From contig NZ_RCMB01000007.1 in assembly GCF_011319465.1 (NCBI RefSeq), positions 124,001-188,000 of the forward strand: a stretch of 64,000 nucleotides of DNA, given 5' to 3'. The number at the start of each line of letters is the position of its first letter. Position 1 is the first letter of the stretch. The notes beneath the pieces were generated by a model, which worked only from the letters and a program-made list of their open reading frames with translations, searched no databases and had not been told where the DNA came from. This stretch comes from Candidatus Nitrosotalea sp. TS. GTDB taxonomy: Archaea > Thermoproteota > Nitrososphaeria > Nitrososphaerales > Nitrosopumilaceae. Position numbers and translations under genes: made by a program. Below, piece after piece: positions 37,521 through 46,747 of this stretch.

Positions 37521-38302
37521 ATGCAAGAAAGGCACGTCACAGTAAATGGAAATAAAATAAGGTATATCGAGGAAGGAGATTCTAAAAATACCATAGTTTT
37601 ACTTCACGGGTTAGGAGGCATGGCGGAGAGATGGTTTCCGTGGTGCCATTTCTGAGTAAAAAATATCGAGTGATCGCAGTGGATTTGATCGGATACGGTC
37701 AAAGCGATAAACCTCAAGTAGACTACACGCCAGAATTTTTCAGAGATTCCATACTTGGCCTTCTAGAAACTCTATCACTGGAGAAGGTATTCATGATTGG
37801 CACATCGCTTGGAGGTGAGATTGTAGCAGAGTGTGCGGCTACACAGAATTCGACAATTAAAAAAATTGTCATGGTGGCACCGGCTGGAATAATGAAGAAA
37901 TCCACTCCTGTTCTTGACGCATATACAATGGCCGCACTATATCCAAATCACGAATCGGTGAAAACTGCATATCAGATGATGATGGGAGAAAAGAAGGAAA
38001 TAAGTTCCCAATCAGTTGAGAACTTTATTTCAAATATGACTAGACCCAATTCCAAGATGGCGTTTCTTTCCACGCTTTTAGGAATGAAAAACTCTCCTGT
38101 CATAACAGAAAAACTAAAACTGATCAAGATACCGGCACTTCTCATATGGGGAGATGCTGACAAGATGATTCCAATAGAATATTCCAAAGAATTTGCAAGT
38201 TCCATTCCAGATTGTAATTTTGTGGTTATGAACGGATGCGGGCATACACCTTACGAAGAAAAACCCAATGAGTTTTCAAAGATAGTGCTTGACTTTTTGT
38301 AA
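37521..38302 (+). CDS. Alpha/beta hydrolase 2 (one frame break)
   Basis: Paralogue of the enzyme at 33403-34200: HGLGGMAERW, then Ser in IGTSLGGE, Asp in WGDADKMIP and His in CGHTPYEEKP. A missing T in a run near 37634 interrupts the frame between AERWF and SVVPFLSKKYRV. About 260 residues when restored. GTG 37497 is an alternative start. Its position behind a phasin gene again ties it to PHA metabolism. Confidence 0.82.
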
Positions 38303-38323
38303 GGTAGAGGAGCTGGATTTTTC

Positions 38324-38668
38324 ATGATAAAAATAAAAAGAGTTTATGAGGTATCGTCTGAAGAAGACGGTTTTAGAATTCTCATTGACAGACTGTGGCC
38401 TCGTGGACTATCAAAAGAATCTGCAAAGATAGATGCGTGGTTAAAGGACATAGCGCCTAGTGATGACCTCAGAAAATGGTTTTCCCACGATCCAAAAAAA
38501 TGGACAGATTTCAAGAAAAAATACCGTGAAGAGCTCAAGAGAAAAAGAGATACCGTTTCAATGATCAGGTCACTTGAAAAAGAAAAGAAGATCATAACAT
38601 TTCTCTACTCTGCAAAAAATAAAGAATACAACAATGCAGTTTTCCTACAGGAATATATGCAAAAATAG
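38324..38668 (+). CDS. DUF488 family protein (YeaO-like)
   Basis: A 114-residue protein beginning [20 protein letters not shown] with the conserved [16 protein letters not shown] and [16 protein letters not shown] motifs of the DUF488/YeaO group. Its biochemical role is not established. It lies 22 bp after hydrolase 2 on the same strand, probably co-transcribed. Frame intact. Confidence 0.88.
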   Translation: MIKIKRVYEVSSEEDGFRILIDRLWPRGLSKESAKIDAWLKDIAPSDDLRKWFSHDPKKWTDFKKKYREELKRKRDTVSMIRSLEKEKKIITFLYSAKNKEYNNAVFLQEYMQK

Positions 38669-38794
38669 AAGCAAAATCAAATACCATATTCCCCAAATGT
38701 GCCAATCCAAGACAAATCAATCACAAACAAAATAATTATTTTGTACTTGACACCTCACACAATATTCATGTATCACATCTATGGTTTCAGATAC

Positions 38795-38905
38795 ATGGAT
38801 AGTAAACAAGATGGTGAATTTCTTGACGAAGACCTAGAAGAAGGCGATAAAGACACAGAATATCTGGATGACGAATTCGAAGAAGATGACACAAAAAGCA
38901 AATGA
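38795..38905 (+). CDS. Small acidic protein, 36 aa
   Basis: MDSKQDGEFLDEDLEEGDKD...KSK: more than 40 percent Asp and Glu. ATG 38795 fits better than the long upstream extension (GTG 38699), which has a different composition. Such acidic peptides occur in many archaea with no known role. Supported only by the composition and an open frame. Confidence 0.4.
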   Translation: MDSKQDGEFLDEDLEEGDKDTEYLDDEFEEDDTKSK

Positions 38906-39010
38906 CGTATTGTTGTACATTAGAAACAATCCAAAACTTTACCAGAGGTACATTGGTTGAAGAATAATTTGTTACAATCACTTAAAAGATAGACCGGTTT
39001 CTACATTATA

Positions 39011-39262
39011 TTGAACGAGTCAGAATACAATTCCCAAATTGAGAAAATCTCAGTGATGATTACAGAGGACAACATGTCACTTGATGAACAAGATCCTATG
39101 AAACTTCAAAGGTATTATGATTTTGTGAGAAAACACTTCCATGTTGATGGTGAGCCCGCCATTCAACTAGTCAATGAAGCGTTCTTGTATCTGAAAATGA
39201 AAAAGTCTGATTCAATCGACCCTCTCCAACATGGAGATGAATTCGGAGCAGGCTTTAGCTAA
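39011..39262 (+). CDS. Hypothetical protein, 83 aa
   Basis: A soluble, helical, acidic protein (ITEDNMSLDEQDPMKLQRYY, EPAIQLVNEAFLYLKMKK). No Cys, no signal peptide. It starts at TTG 39011. No known family recognised; convergent with the surface-protein gene that ends at 39289. Confidence 0.5.
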   Translation: MNESEYNSQIEKISVMITEDNMSLDEQDPMKLQRYYDFVRKHFHVDGEPAIQLVNEAFLYLKMKKSDSIDPLQHGDEFGAGFS

Positions 39263-39288
39263 ATTAAGAGTATTCTTAAGATACCAAT

Positions 39289-39791
39289 CTACAAATCAAA
39301 CTTGTACTTGGTCTTTGAAGAAATTGCAATTATGATAAAATCGATACTGCAAGAACAATAAATGACAGAGAACCAAATTCTGGAAGAACTTGTGTTCCTA
39401 TCACTTCAATTCTTTCAGTGCCATTAGTGAATGCAATTGAGAGGGTTCTGTCAGTTCCAGTTTTGCTTTCATGATAGTTACTATAAGTATCATCCAAGAG
39501 AACGATGAACTGATCGTCATTTGCTCCTGCCTTTGCATCAATTAAGGTTCTAGGCAGATCGATGATCAGATTTCCATCACTTGTAGAATTTATTGAAATT
39601 ACAAGCGATGTCTCATGAGTATTAATCAACATGTCATTTACCGTTGCACCTGTCAGGGTATAGTTTACGTTGTAGGCTTGTCCACCTGCAGGGTTTTTTA
39701 TGACATAGGTATTCATCGATTGTGCAAAAGACGGCATGCCTGCCATAGAGATCATAAATACGGTCAAAATCAAATATGGTTTCCAGTGCAC
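39289..39791 (-). CDS. Secreted beta protein with PEFG C-terminal tail (one frame break)
   Basis: Signal peptide, then a domain of about 110 residues (YNVNYTLTGATVNDMLINTH, LIIDLPRTLIDAKAGANDDQ, RIEVIGTQVLPEFG) and a hydrophobic helix. The same domain occurs in the gene at 39949-40449 and in the C-terminal part of the gene at 61880-62821. A missing base near 39342 truncates the tail helix; restored it continues IAISSKTKYKFDL. Surface-anchored by an archaeosortase-like route (inference from the PEFG tail). Confidence 0.7.
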
Positions 39792-39948
39792 AAGAGGTTT
39801 GACATTGACTTGTATTTTTCCTTTGCGAGCGATTCGGCCTCAGATGTTATACCACAGTCAATTTTTCCAGTACATGAAAGTCATTGAGATCAAGCATTAA
39901 AGAACTTAAATTAGGTTCAAAGAAAACCAATCTTGAGCACGAATATTT

Positions 39949-40449
39949 TTGCAAAGTCGCATTTTCATATTAGTTTTGATAATTCTTGTAATTACAGTAG
40001 CTTGTTATCCAAAAATGTCATTTGAGCAAATACCTGCAAATAACACCATTAGTGTCAATAGTACTAGATTTGTGATTCCTCACATAATTACAAACGGAAC
40101 AATACTTGCAATAAATCTTGACAGCCAATCAAAATCAATGACGCTCACAATTAAAACCACAAATGCTGGAAGTCTTATCATTAGTTTGCCTAGAACCTTA
40201 ATTGATGCAAGAGATAATGGAAGTGACTCTCATTTTACAGTCTTGACAAACAAGCATGGAGTAAACTTCCAAGAACTTACAACTCAGAACTATCGGCAAC
40301 TGACAATACCATTTGCCAATAAAACTAGCACCATAGAGATAATCGGCACTCAAATCATTCCAGAGTTTGGAGGTCTTGTCACTTTGACACTTGTTTCCTC
40401 AGTTTTGCTGACCATTGCAATGGCTAGCAAGACAAAACTCAGATTTTGA
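39949..40449 (+). CDS. Secreted beta protein with PEFG C-terminal tail
   Basis: Paralogue of the preceding gene, divergently transcribed: signal helix (ILVLIILVITVACYPK), then ITNGTILAINLDSQSKSM, LIISLPRTLIDARDNGSDSH, IEIIGTQIIPEFGGL, a hydrophobic helix and SKTKLRF. The frame is intact, which confirms the tail lost from its neighbour. Start TTG 39949. Role at the cell surface unknown. Confidence 0.72.
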   Translation: MQSRIFILVLIILVITVACYPKMSFEQIPANNTISVNSTRFVIPHIITNGTILAINLDSQSKSMTLTIKTTNAGSLIISLPRTLIDARDNGSDSHFTVLTNKHGVNFQELTTQNYRQLTIPFANKTSTIEIIGTQIIPEFGGLVTLTLVSSVLLTIAMASKTKLRF

Positions 40450-40506
40450 TCTAAAGGCGTACATTGGTTAATTCAAGTTATTATAGTACTTTTTTGCCCT
40501 CTAGTA

Positions 40507-40773
40507 ATGAAAGAATTGCCTGATCCAGTACTGATAAAAAAATTAAAGGAGAAAATAAGCCAGAATGAGAGTCGTCTGCAAAAATTGATGGTAGAATCTG
40601 AGAACATTTGGGAAGAAACAGGATTAGATCCGAAAGACTCATCCTATCTCGTAGAAAAAACTATGCGTTTTGAGCTTGCACAAAAAAATATCTCGGTTAT
40701 ATTTTCTTCCTTTAGGGATTTAATTGAAAACTACAAAAGTCTTTGCCAAGAACTAGAAAAAATAGAGGAATAA
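40507..40773 (+). CDS. Coiled-coil protein, 88 aa
   Basis: A fully helical, charged protein: PDPVLIKKLKEKISQNESRL and a C-terminal FRDLIENYKSLCQELEKIEE with clear heptads. Its TAA shares one base with the ATG of the HD gene (TAATG), so the two are translationally coupled and may interact. No catalytic motif. Confidence 0.6.
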   Translation: MKELPDPVLIKKLKEKISQNESRLQKLMVESENIWEETGLDPKDSSYLVEKTMRFELAQKNISVIFSSFRDLIENYKSLCQELEKIEE

Positions 40774-41321
40774 TGCAAATAATAGAATCTGCCGAGCTAT
40801 TTGCCAAGGAAAGATATGTTGGCAGAACAAGAAACGATGATACTTCTTACTTGGATCATTTGAAAGGAGTAGTGAACAGACTGAAAAATATAGGAATGTC
40901 AGACCAAGAAGTACTTGCAGCAGCATGGCTACATGGCATCATAGAAGAAACCAATACAACTTTTGACGAAATTGATAAAAGATTTGGTAGTAGGATAGCA
41001 GTTCTTGTTCTTGCATCACACAAAGACAAAAATCTTCCAAGGGATAAGATAGAAAAACAGTACATCAAGCAATTAAAAGAGTCTCCCATTGAAGCGAAAA
41101 TAATTGAGCTTTGCAATATTTCAACAAATCTCAAAGATTTGAAAAACAGTACATGGTCCAAGACCAAAAAAATAAAGCAAATTAAAAAAAATCTATATTA
41201 TCTCAGTACAATAAAGTCCGAATTATCCAGTAACAAGATCCAGTATCCAGGCATTCAAAATATCATAAATGGTATAAATGAAGCTATTTCAACACATGGC
41301 CAAAGACCAATTGTGTTGTGA
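40773..41321 (+). CDS. HD-domain protein, RelA/SpoT-hydrolase-like but degenerate
   Basis: 182 residues with the fold of a (p)ppGpp hydrolase: ELFAKERYVGRTRNDDTSYLDHLKGVV, AAAWLHGIIEETNTTFDEID, FGSRIAVLVLASHKDKNLP and KIIELCNISTNLKDL. The diagnostic HD doublet reads His-Gly here and the LADRxxN motif reads LCNISTN, so metal binding and hydrolysis are doubtful. The intact-type relative is at 51701-52387. Likely binds a nucleotide or acts as regulator; uncertain. Confidence 0.7.
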   Translation: MQIIESAELFAKERYVGRTRNDDTSYLDHLKGVVNRLKNIGMSDQEVLAAAWLHGIIEETNTTFDEIDKRFGSRIAVLVLASHKDKNLPRDKIEKQYIKQLKESPIEAKIIELCNISTNLKDLKNSTWSKTKKIKQIKKNLYYLSTIKSELSSNKIQYPGIQNIINGINEAISTHGQRPIVL

Positions 41322-41378
41322 TTGGAAGTCGGATTTTTCACAAGAAGAGATATCAAGGAATGTTTCACAGTCATAATC

Positions 41379-41522
41379 ATGACAGAGGAAAAAAGGAAAA
41401 TAAAATCAAATACAGAAGATGAATATAACAAGGCCTTGGCCTTGGATGATCCAACAAAAATATCAAAAGAGGCTCAAGAGACATTAGCGCGAGAAGCAAT
41501 TAAAAAATTCAAGTCTTTATGA
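41379..41522 (+). CDS. Small hypothetical protein, 47 aa
   Basis: ATG 41379 opens MTEEKRKIKSNTEDEYNKAL..., a charged helical peptide ending AIKKFKSL. It follows the HD gene by about 57 bp on the same strand and a further open stretch lies upstream. No family known. Low-complexity composition is the only support beyond the open frame. Confidence 0.4.
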   Translation: MTEEKRKIKSNTEDEYNKALALDDPTKISKEAQETLAREAIKKFKSL

Positions 41523-41547
41523 TATATCCTATCGCTTTTATCTGGGA

Positions 41548-42111
41548 TTGAATACGCATCATTTATTGTCTGACAACTTGGCAAGTTCTGTTCAGCAGAT
41601 CATCATTCTTGGCAAAGGAGATCGCGGAAGATTAGAGTACATTCTCGAACTCTTAACAAAAGACAAAACTTTGCCCATATCGGATCAAAAGTATTTGGAA
41701 AGCATCATTCCTTTATACCTAGGCTCACAAGATGCAGAATCTCTACAAAAACGCATGGAGAATACTATAGATGCACTACATGGTGAGATTAGAATACTCA
41801 ATGAGAGACTTTCAAAGCTCGAAAGAAAAGGATTTGAGAAATATGTTGGTAAAAAGTCAGTATTTTTCTTTGCTACTGTGTTTGTTGGCTGGCATGTATT
41901 TCAGAGATACGTAATGTATTTTCTTGGACCATACTTGCCTTCTGGTGTAGAGCAATACATATTTCCATTAAACATGTTAGCAAATAATTTTAATGAAAAT
42001 CCTGTGATTTGGTTAGCTTTCATTTTTATGGCAACAGCGTGGCCATTTATCGGCGCGGTACATTTGGCAAAATTCATAAAATCACGCAAGAGTGCCTCTC
42101 CCATCAAATAA
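41548..42111 (+). CDS. Membrane protein with coiled coil
   Basis: 187 residues. The N-terminal cytoplasmic part is helical with a coiled coil (SLQKRMENTIDALHGEIRIL NERLSKLE, split here for length) and two membrane helices follow (SVFFFATVFVGWHVF, IWLAFIFMATAWPFIGAVHL), with a basic end. The start is TTG 41548. Family not recognised; a signalling or stress membrane protein is possible. Confidence 0.55.
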   Translation: MNTHHLLSDNLASSVQQIIILGKGDRGRLEYILELLTKDKTLPISDQKYLESIIPLYLGSQDAESLQKRMENTIDALHGEIRILNERLSKLERKGFEKYVGKKSVFFFATVFVGWHVFQRYVMYFLGPYLPSGVEQYIFPLNMLANNFNENPVIWLAFIFMATAWPFIGAVHLAKFIKSRKSASPIK

Positions 42112-42273
42112 GACAGAACCACTGCAACATACAAGAAACTGCAGGGTAAGTTAGAAGGATGGGGTTGGAATATCTAACATTATCCCACAGTTTCTGTGAA
42201 CTGTGCTGACAATCTGTTATTAAGAAGATAGCATTGAGTTGCAACTGGTTGCAATCTTCATTTTTGACCCATT

Positions 42274-43495
42274 TTAGAATTGAAAAAACCGCAATTTTGT
42301 CTTTGTTGAAATGATTATAATCGAAACCATCGAAAGAACAAGAATCGCAGATGCAATAGACCCAAATTCTGGCACAGAGGTTGTGGCAAATTCTAGCACT
42401 CGGTTGTTGTCAGTGTCTGCAACCCAAAGGTTACCACTGTTATCCACCTTTACGTCATATGGTTCAGTCAACATGTTGGCAGATGTACCCATATGCATTC
42501 CAGCAAAATCGGTTTGACCTAAGACAAGAGATGCGTTCATCCCGTTGCTAAATGGTGGAACATATTCCAATACTCTAGCATTGTTTCCGTCAGTGATCCA
42601 CAAGTTCCCTGATTTGTCAAAGATTATCCCATATGGAGTGTTCATGGAATTGTCCGTAACACCCAGAAAGTTTGTCGTAAAGGTGGTTTGCCCAAGTACT
42701 AATGTAGCAGATTGATCAGTAGAAAACGGATAAGAGAACTCTAGCGCCCTATTATTGAGACTATCAGTAACCCACATGTTACCTTTCTCATCAAATGCAA
42801 TAGCGCTTGGCAAGTTCAGCCTATTTGCAGTCATACCATCAGAATTGCTTGTGAGATCAGATTGTCCGATTACAAGCGACGCATTCATTTGATTTTCAAA
42901 TGGTGGAACATATTCCAATATTCTGTTGTTATAATAATCCACTGCCCACAAGTTTCCAGATTTATCAAATGCTAGTCCATATGGAGCAGCAAGTGAGCCT
43001 GCCGTTGTAGGGTACACTCCTTTGTCAAAACTTGGATAACCAATCACAAGAGACACTGCCTCACCATTTGTGAATGGTGTCTTAAATTCCACTATTCTGT
43101 TGTTATTGGTATCAGCAACCCACATATTTCCAGCATTATCAAATGTCATACCATATGGCTGATCAAGACCTGTTGCAGAGAGTGCAGGAGTAGTGGAAAC
43201 AAAATCACTTTGACCTATCACAAGAGTTGCTTTTTCCCCACTTGTAAATGGCGGAGTGAATTCTAGCAAGCGATTGAATCCAGTATCTGCAATCCAGAGA
43301 TTTCCCGATTTATCAAACGCAATGCCGTCTGGTAGAGTACAAGACACTTGATGTGGCGTTGTCATGAATTGTTCCTCCCGTATCAAAGTCATCATGTCCA
43401 ATAACCAGAGTTGCATTTTGACCCGTTGTAAATGCAGATGAGGAGGCAGGAACAAAAAGTAGAAGAAGTAAAAAATATTTCATCATAAAATCCAT
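42274..43495 (-). CDS. Secreted NHL-repeat propeller with PEFG tail (one frame break)
   Basis: Signal peptide, then six NHL-type repeats of about 57 residues with the pattern FDKSGNLWIADTGFNRLLEF and NNRIVEFKTPFTNGEAVSLV, followed by SVPEFGSIASAILVLSMVSI and a basic end. NHL propellers bind proteins or carbohydrates; here the protein is anchored at the surface through a PEFG tail. A base shift near 43340 separates the first blade from the rest. ATG 43495 is the start. The repeated units are close to each other, a sign of internal duplication. Confidence 0.75.
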
Positions 43496-43663
43496 TTGCT
43501 CAAATAGAATAAAAAGTCTGCTCAATTTTACACTTTTTTCAAACCAAAGATGAACAGTCTACACTATAGAGTTATTTCATGAAATGTAGTATAGCGCATA
43601 CCTTAAAAACAAAATCATTGTTGTGTCATACTTCTTATAGCAGATACCGGAAACTCTTTTAAA

Positions 43664-44548
43664 TTGAGATTAGTGTTTTGTTCCATTTTGTTAGGAGTTG
43701 TCCTAACTTTCTTAATGACAAATCCCGCATGGGCAGAGGGCAATGCTACACAGAGTGCATTAACTTCCATGTTTAATGAAGGAAACATTCAAACCAACAC
43801 CTACAATGATCCCACATACAGCTTTTCCATTTTGCCTCCACATGGATGGATTCCCGTAAGCCAGAGTAATCAGTCAGATTCGGCATTGGTAGAATTTGCA
43901 AATGAGAATCAAAATGGTGAAGCCACATTTGCAATTTACTTTTATCAAGGAAAGCCCATAGATGATGCGGTATTAGCGACCCCAGATAATCAGATTCTAG
44001 ATCTTGCCATTGCAAAGTTATTTGATACTTCAAAATATGTCGTTTATCAGAAAAATATTCAGAGATTTTCTGATGGCTTTGTGATTCAAGCAGTTGTTGC
44101 ACAGAATCAGACCACTACGCAGAATAGTCCAGTTACTGAAGAGTTTTCCTTTTGGCTAAAAGACGGTAGACAGTATTTTCTTGTCATGGTCTCATCGCAG
44201 AAGGGGTTTTATCAAAATGCTGCAGATTTTGAGAGATCAGTATACACGTTTTACGTAGGACCGCAACCTACCGCTAACACTCAGATTCCAGAATGGGTCA
44301 AAAACGATGCTAAGATGTGGTCAGAAGGCGCCATTAATGACCAGACATTTGCAAGCGGAATTCAATACATGATAAAAAATGGAATCATAGTTGTTCCGTC
44401 CACCGTTTCTAGTGCTAGCCAATCACAACAGATTCCGTCATGGATAAAGAACTCAGCAGGATGGTGGGCAAGTGGTCAGATATCAGACAACGATTTTGTG
44501 AAAGGAATTCAGTACCTTATCAATAATGGAATAATCAGTGTTGGATAA
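43664..44548 (+). CDS. Secreted PsbP-like protein with two Trp modules
   Basis: Signal helix, then a PsbP-like domain (YSFSILPPHGWIPVSQSNQS, VEFANENQNGEATFAIYF) of about 150 residues. Two copies of the Trp module follow (IPEWVKNDAKMWSEGAINDQ, IPSWIKNSAGWWASGQISDN), each ending GIQY(M/L)I-NNGII. Starts at TTG 43664. PsbP-like domains occur in many secreted archaeal proteins. Function unknown; the Trp modules are shared with the secreted Lon-like protease and others. Confidence 0.75.
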   Translation: MRLVFCSILLGVVLTFLMTNPAWAEGNATQSALTSMFNEGNIQTNTYNDPTYSFSILPPHGWIPVSQSNQSDSALVEFANENQNGEATFAIYFYQGKPIDDAVLATPDNQILDLAIAKLFDTSKYVVYQKNIQRFSDGFVIQAVVAQNQTTTQNSPVTEEFSFWLKDGRQYFLVMVSSQKGFYQNAADFERSVYTFYVGPQPTANTQIPEWVKNDAKMWSEGAINDQTFASGIQYMIKNGIIVVPSTVSSASQSQQIPSWIKNSAGWWASGQISDNDFVKGIQYLINNGIISVG

Positions 44549-44556
44549 TATTTGAG

Positions 44557-45126
44557 TCAGTTACTTGGTTTTGTTTTTTTCCTAAAGTCATTTACAGTTA
44601 TCAACGAACCTACTATCAACGTAATCATTCCTACAATAACTAGTCCAATTGCGGCAGGAATGACATAGCAGTTCATCCCACTAGCAGAATCACATGTTCC
44701 ACTAAGATATGGATCTTCTCCTAACACCACAGTGACATTTACTGGTTCATTTCCTAGATTTAGTATGTTAAAATAATAATTTCCTTGTTCCTGTGGTCTT
44801 TTTTCTATGATATGGTACACAAATCCATTTGTACTTTCCTTTTCAAATACTTCCCCATTGGGCTCTGTTACTTGTAATTTTATCAAACCCAATGCAGGTA
44901 CCGCATGAACTACTAGTACTGTGTGTTCAGTTAATTCATCCCAAGTAATTGTGGAATTAATCAATTTCCCCTGCAAAATTTCCCTATCTTCAATTATGTT
45001 ATGTTTGTCCTTCATCACGGATTCAACTGAATCATACGAGTTATCAAAAATGCCAGATCCTACAACAAGCAAGACTACTCCAATTGCTACAATCATCAAA
45101 CCGCGTAAAATGCGCAATTTTGCCAA
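44557..45126 (-). CDS. Membrane protein with extracellular beta domain
   Basis: N-terminal helix (LMIVAIGVVLLVVGSGIF), an external beta-rich domain of about 120 residues with VVHAVPALGLIKLQVTEPNG and YYFNILNLGNEPVNVTVVLG (emp24/GOLD-like pattern), a Cys pair (CDSASGMNC), a second helix (AAIGLVIVGMITLIVGSLIT) and a basic tail. TTG start. The GOLD-like comparison is by eye and not firm. Confidence 0.55.
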   Translation of the reverse strand: MAKLRILRGLMIVAIGVVLLVVGSGIFDNSYDSVESVMKDKHNIIEDREILQGKLINSTITWDELTEHTVLVVHAVPALGLIKLQVTEPNGEVFEKESTNGFVYHIIEKRPQEQGNYYFNILNLGNEPVNVTVVLGEDPYLSGTCDSASGMNCYVIPAAIGLVIVGMITLIVGSLITVNDFRKKTKPSN

Positions 45127-45221
45127 ATCGCAGTTACAAAATGAATCTGCCTAATAAGAAACTACCCTGTAATTTGGAGAAAGTTTGTTAAATTTAACAA
45201 GATGTAAAAAAATTGTAGCGT

Positions 45222-45554
45222 TCACTTCTTGGGCTCAATAAAAGAGGATATGTCTATGGTGGAACAAGCGCATTTGCAATATACGTTATTCTTACTTTTG
45301 AAGGTAAAGTGTTTTTTTCCACTTTTGTCTATCGAGCCAGACACTAGCAATAGTTTTTTGTCAGATAACCTCTTAACCTGTCGATATATTGTGGTCAAGG
45401 AAACATCACAATCCTTACTTAGCTGGTAGGCACTTTTTGGATAGATGGCAGAACGTAGAATGTGTTTTACACTTTCATCTGAAAGTATCTTCAATAGGTG
45501 CTCTGGAATTATTTCATCCTTTTGTTGATTTTCAGGTGTGTTGATCGTGTCCAT
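45222..45554 (-). CDS. ArsR-like HTH regulator with Cys tail
   Basis: A 110-residue protein with a winged helix (LLKILSDESVKHILRSAIYP, YQLSKDCDVSLTTIYRQVKR) and a C-terminal strand followed by CKCACS. The Cys cluster may bind a metal or zinc. ATG 45554 has AGGAGTG just upstream, a good ribosome site. Two GATTGCAAA repeats lie upstream of its promoter. It resembles the regulator at 10606-11058. Confidence 0.7.
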   Translation of the reverse strand: MDTINTPENQQKDEIIPEHLLKILSDESVKHILRSAIYPKSAYQLSKDCDVSLTTIYRQVKRLSDKKLLLVSGSIDKSGKKHFTFKSKNNVYCKCACSTIDISSFIEPKK

Positions 45555-45594
45555 ATTAAATTATCACACTCCTAAAGATAAACTTGATTTAAGC

Positions 45595-45614
45595 GATTGC
45601 AAATGATTGCAAAG
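45595..45614. promoter_or_regulatory. Tandem direct repeat upstream of the ArsR-like gene
   Basis: GATTGCAAAT followed directly by GATTGCAAAG, two ten-base repeats in phase with one helical turn, 40-60 bp before ATG 45554 and next to a TATA-like TTAAAT on the minus strand. Likely a regulator-binding site, possibly for the ArsR-like protein itself. Confidence 0.45.
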
Positions 45615-45629
45615 ACGCGATAAAATAAC

Positions 45630-46652
45630 TTATGACGAATTAAAGTATTTTAGCGCATCTTGGATTGTGTTTATCTCAATTACACGCATTCCATATTTAC
45701 TCTCCATTATTGGTGAGAGCGGTTTTTGTTCTGTAGTACATGTTTGATATGTTACAGGCCCTTCATTTTTTTCACTACAATTTTGAACAGAACTAACTGC
45801 TTGTCCTTGAGGTACAAGAAATATCTTTGCACCATATTGACCTGCGGCATCAGCCTTTACATCTGCTTCTCCTATTTGCCCTATAGTACCATCGGGTTGG
45901 ATTGTACCAGTCATCAGCACCTGATTGTTAATTTGTTTTCCAAGTAGTTCTGACACCAGCAATACGGTCATGGCGCCTCCTGCACTTCCACCATCAACAG
46001 CCTGCAAGTCTTGATTATTTCCAGAACTAACTGAGAAAATTACATCTTTTTTTGACAGATCTATTCCAGTGACGTTTTGTGCTACCATGACAGCAGTATG
46101 TGCAGAAGACTGGAAATCTACACCTGTTGGAATGGCAGTATTAACCAACACAAGTCCAGTTCCATCTCTAATCTCAACTGTAATTTTTAGTATCGACCCT
46201 TGATAACTCGTAGTTTCAAAAAATCCATCGCTTTCTATGACAGGGGTTACGGCCACAGCTGATATGGAAGCATTATTTTCACCAGAAGTAGAAGACTGCG
46301 CAGTTATGCTACGGACCTGTTGCAATAATAGATTGTATTTAGATTGCAGTGTATCATATCTAGTTTGGAGGTCGTTTATCTTCTGCAATAATTTCAGATT
46401 TTGTTGGTTATCAGACATGTTCAGAACACCCGACGAAGATTGAACTTGAGTATGCAACATACCATGGTCAATCAGATACTGAATAGCCATCAAAAAATCA
46501 GAGTCGCTGGTTTGGTTCTGTGACCACCATCGTGCAGTAGTTTTAATCCAGTTTGGTATTGACGACTCTTGGGCAAAAGCATTTATCGAATATCCCATAG
46601 CCACAAACGTTATCAAAACTAATGATAGTGTAATAATTGCGAGCTTTTTCAT
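45630..46652 (-). CDS. Secreted Lon-type (S16) protease with Trp module
   Basis: Signal peptide (MKKLAIITLSLVLITFVAMG), the Trp module IPNWIKTTARWWSQNQTSDS, a coiled coil (LLQKINDLQTRYDTLQSKYN), then an S16 domain. Ser223 lies in VDGGSAGGAM and Lys266 in EADVKADAAG; their spacing of 43 equals that of Ser679 and Lys722 in E. coli Lon. TGTIQPDGTIGQIG is also conserved. No ATPase domain is present, so degradation would be ATP-independent and outside the cell. ATG 46652 places the signal peptide at the N-terminus. Confidence 0.85.
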   Translation of the reverse strand: MKKLAIITLSLVLITFVAMGYSINAFAQESSIPNWIKTTARWWSQNQTSDSDFLMAIQYLIDHGMLHTQVQSSSGVLNMSDNQQNLKLLQKINDLQTRYDTLQSKYNLLLQQVRSITAQSSTSGENNASISAVAVTPVIESDGFFETTSYQGSILKITVEIRDGTGLVLVNTAIPTGVDFQSSAHTAVMVAQNVTGIDLSKKDVIFSVSSGNNQDLQAVDGGSAGGAMTVLLVSELLGKQINNQVLMTGTIQPDGTIGQIGEADVKADAAGQYGAKIFLVPQGQAVSSVQNCSEKNEGPVTYQTCTTEQKPLSPIMESKYGMRVIEINTIQDALKYFNSS

Positions 46653-46747
46653 AACTAGGTCGCGAGCTACTTGATAGGCCGGTTTTCTCAATTATAAATT
46701 TTAGCCAGATTCTCAAAGATTGCAGGATAACACTTCATGTTCATGAC

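Noticed and set aside
42235-42262. Two GTTGCAA repeats resembling the operator at 45595.
   Set aside because: They lie between two convergent gene ends and not before any start, so a promoter role is unlikely.
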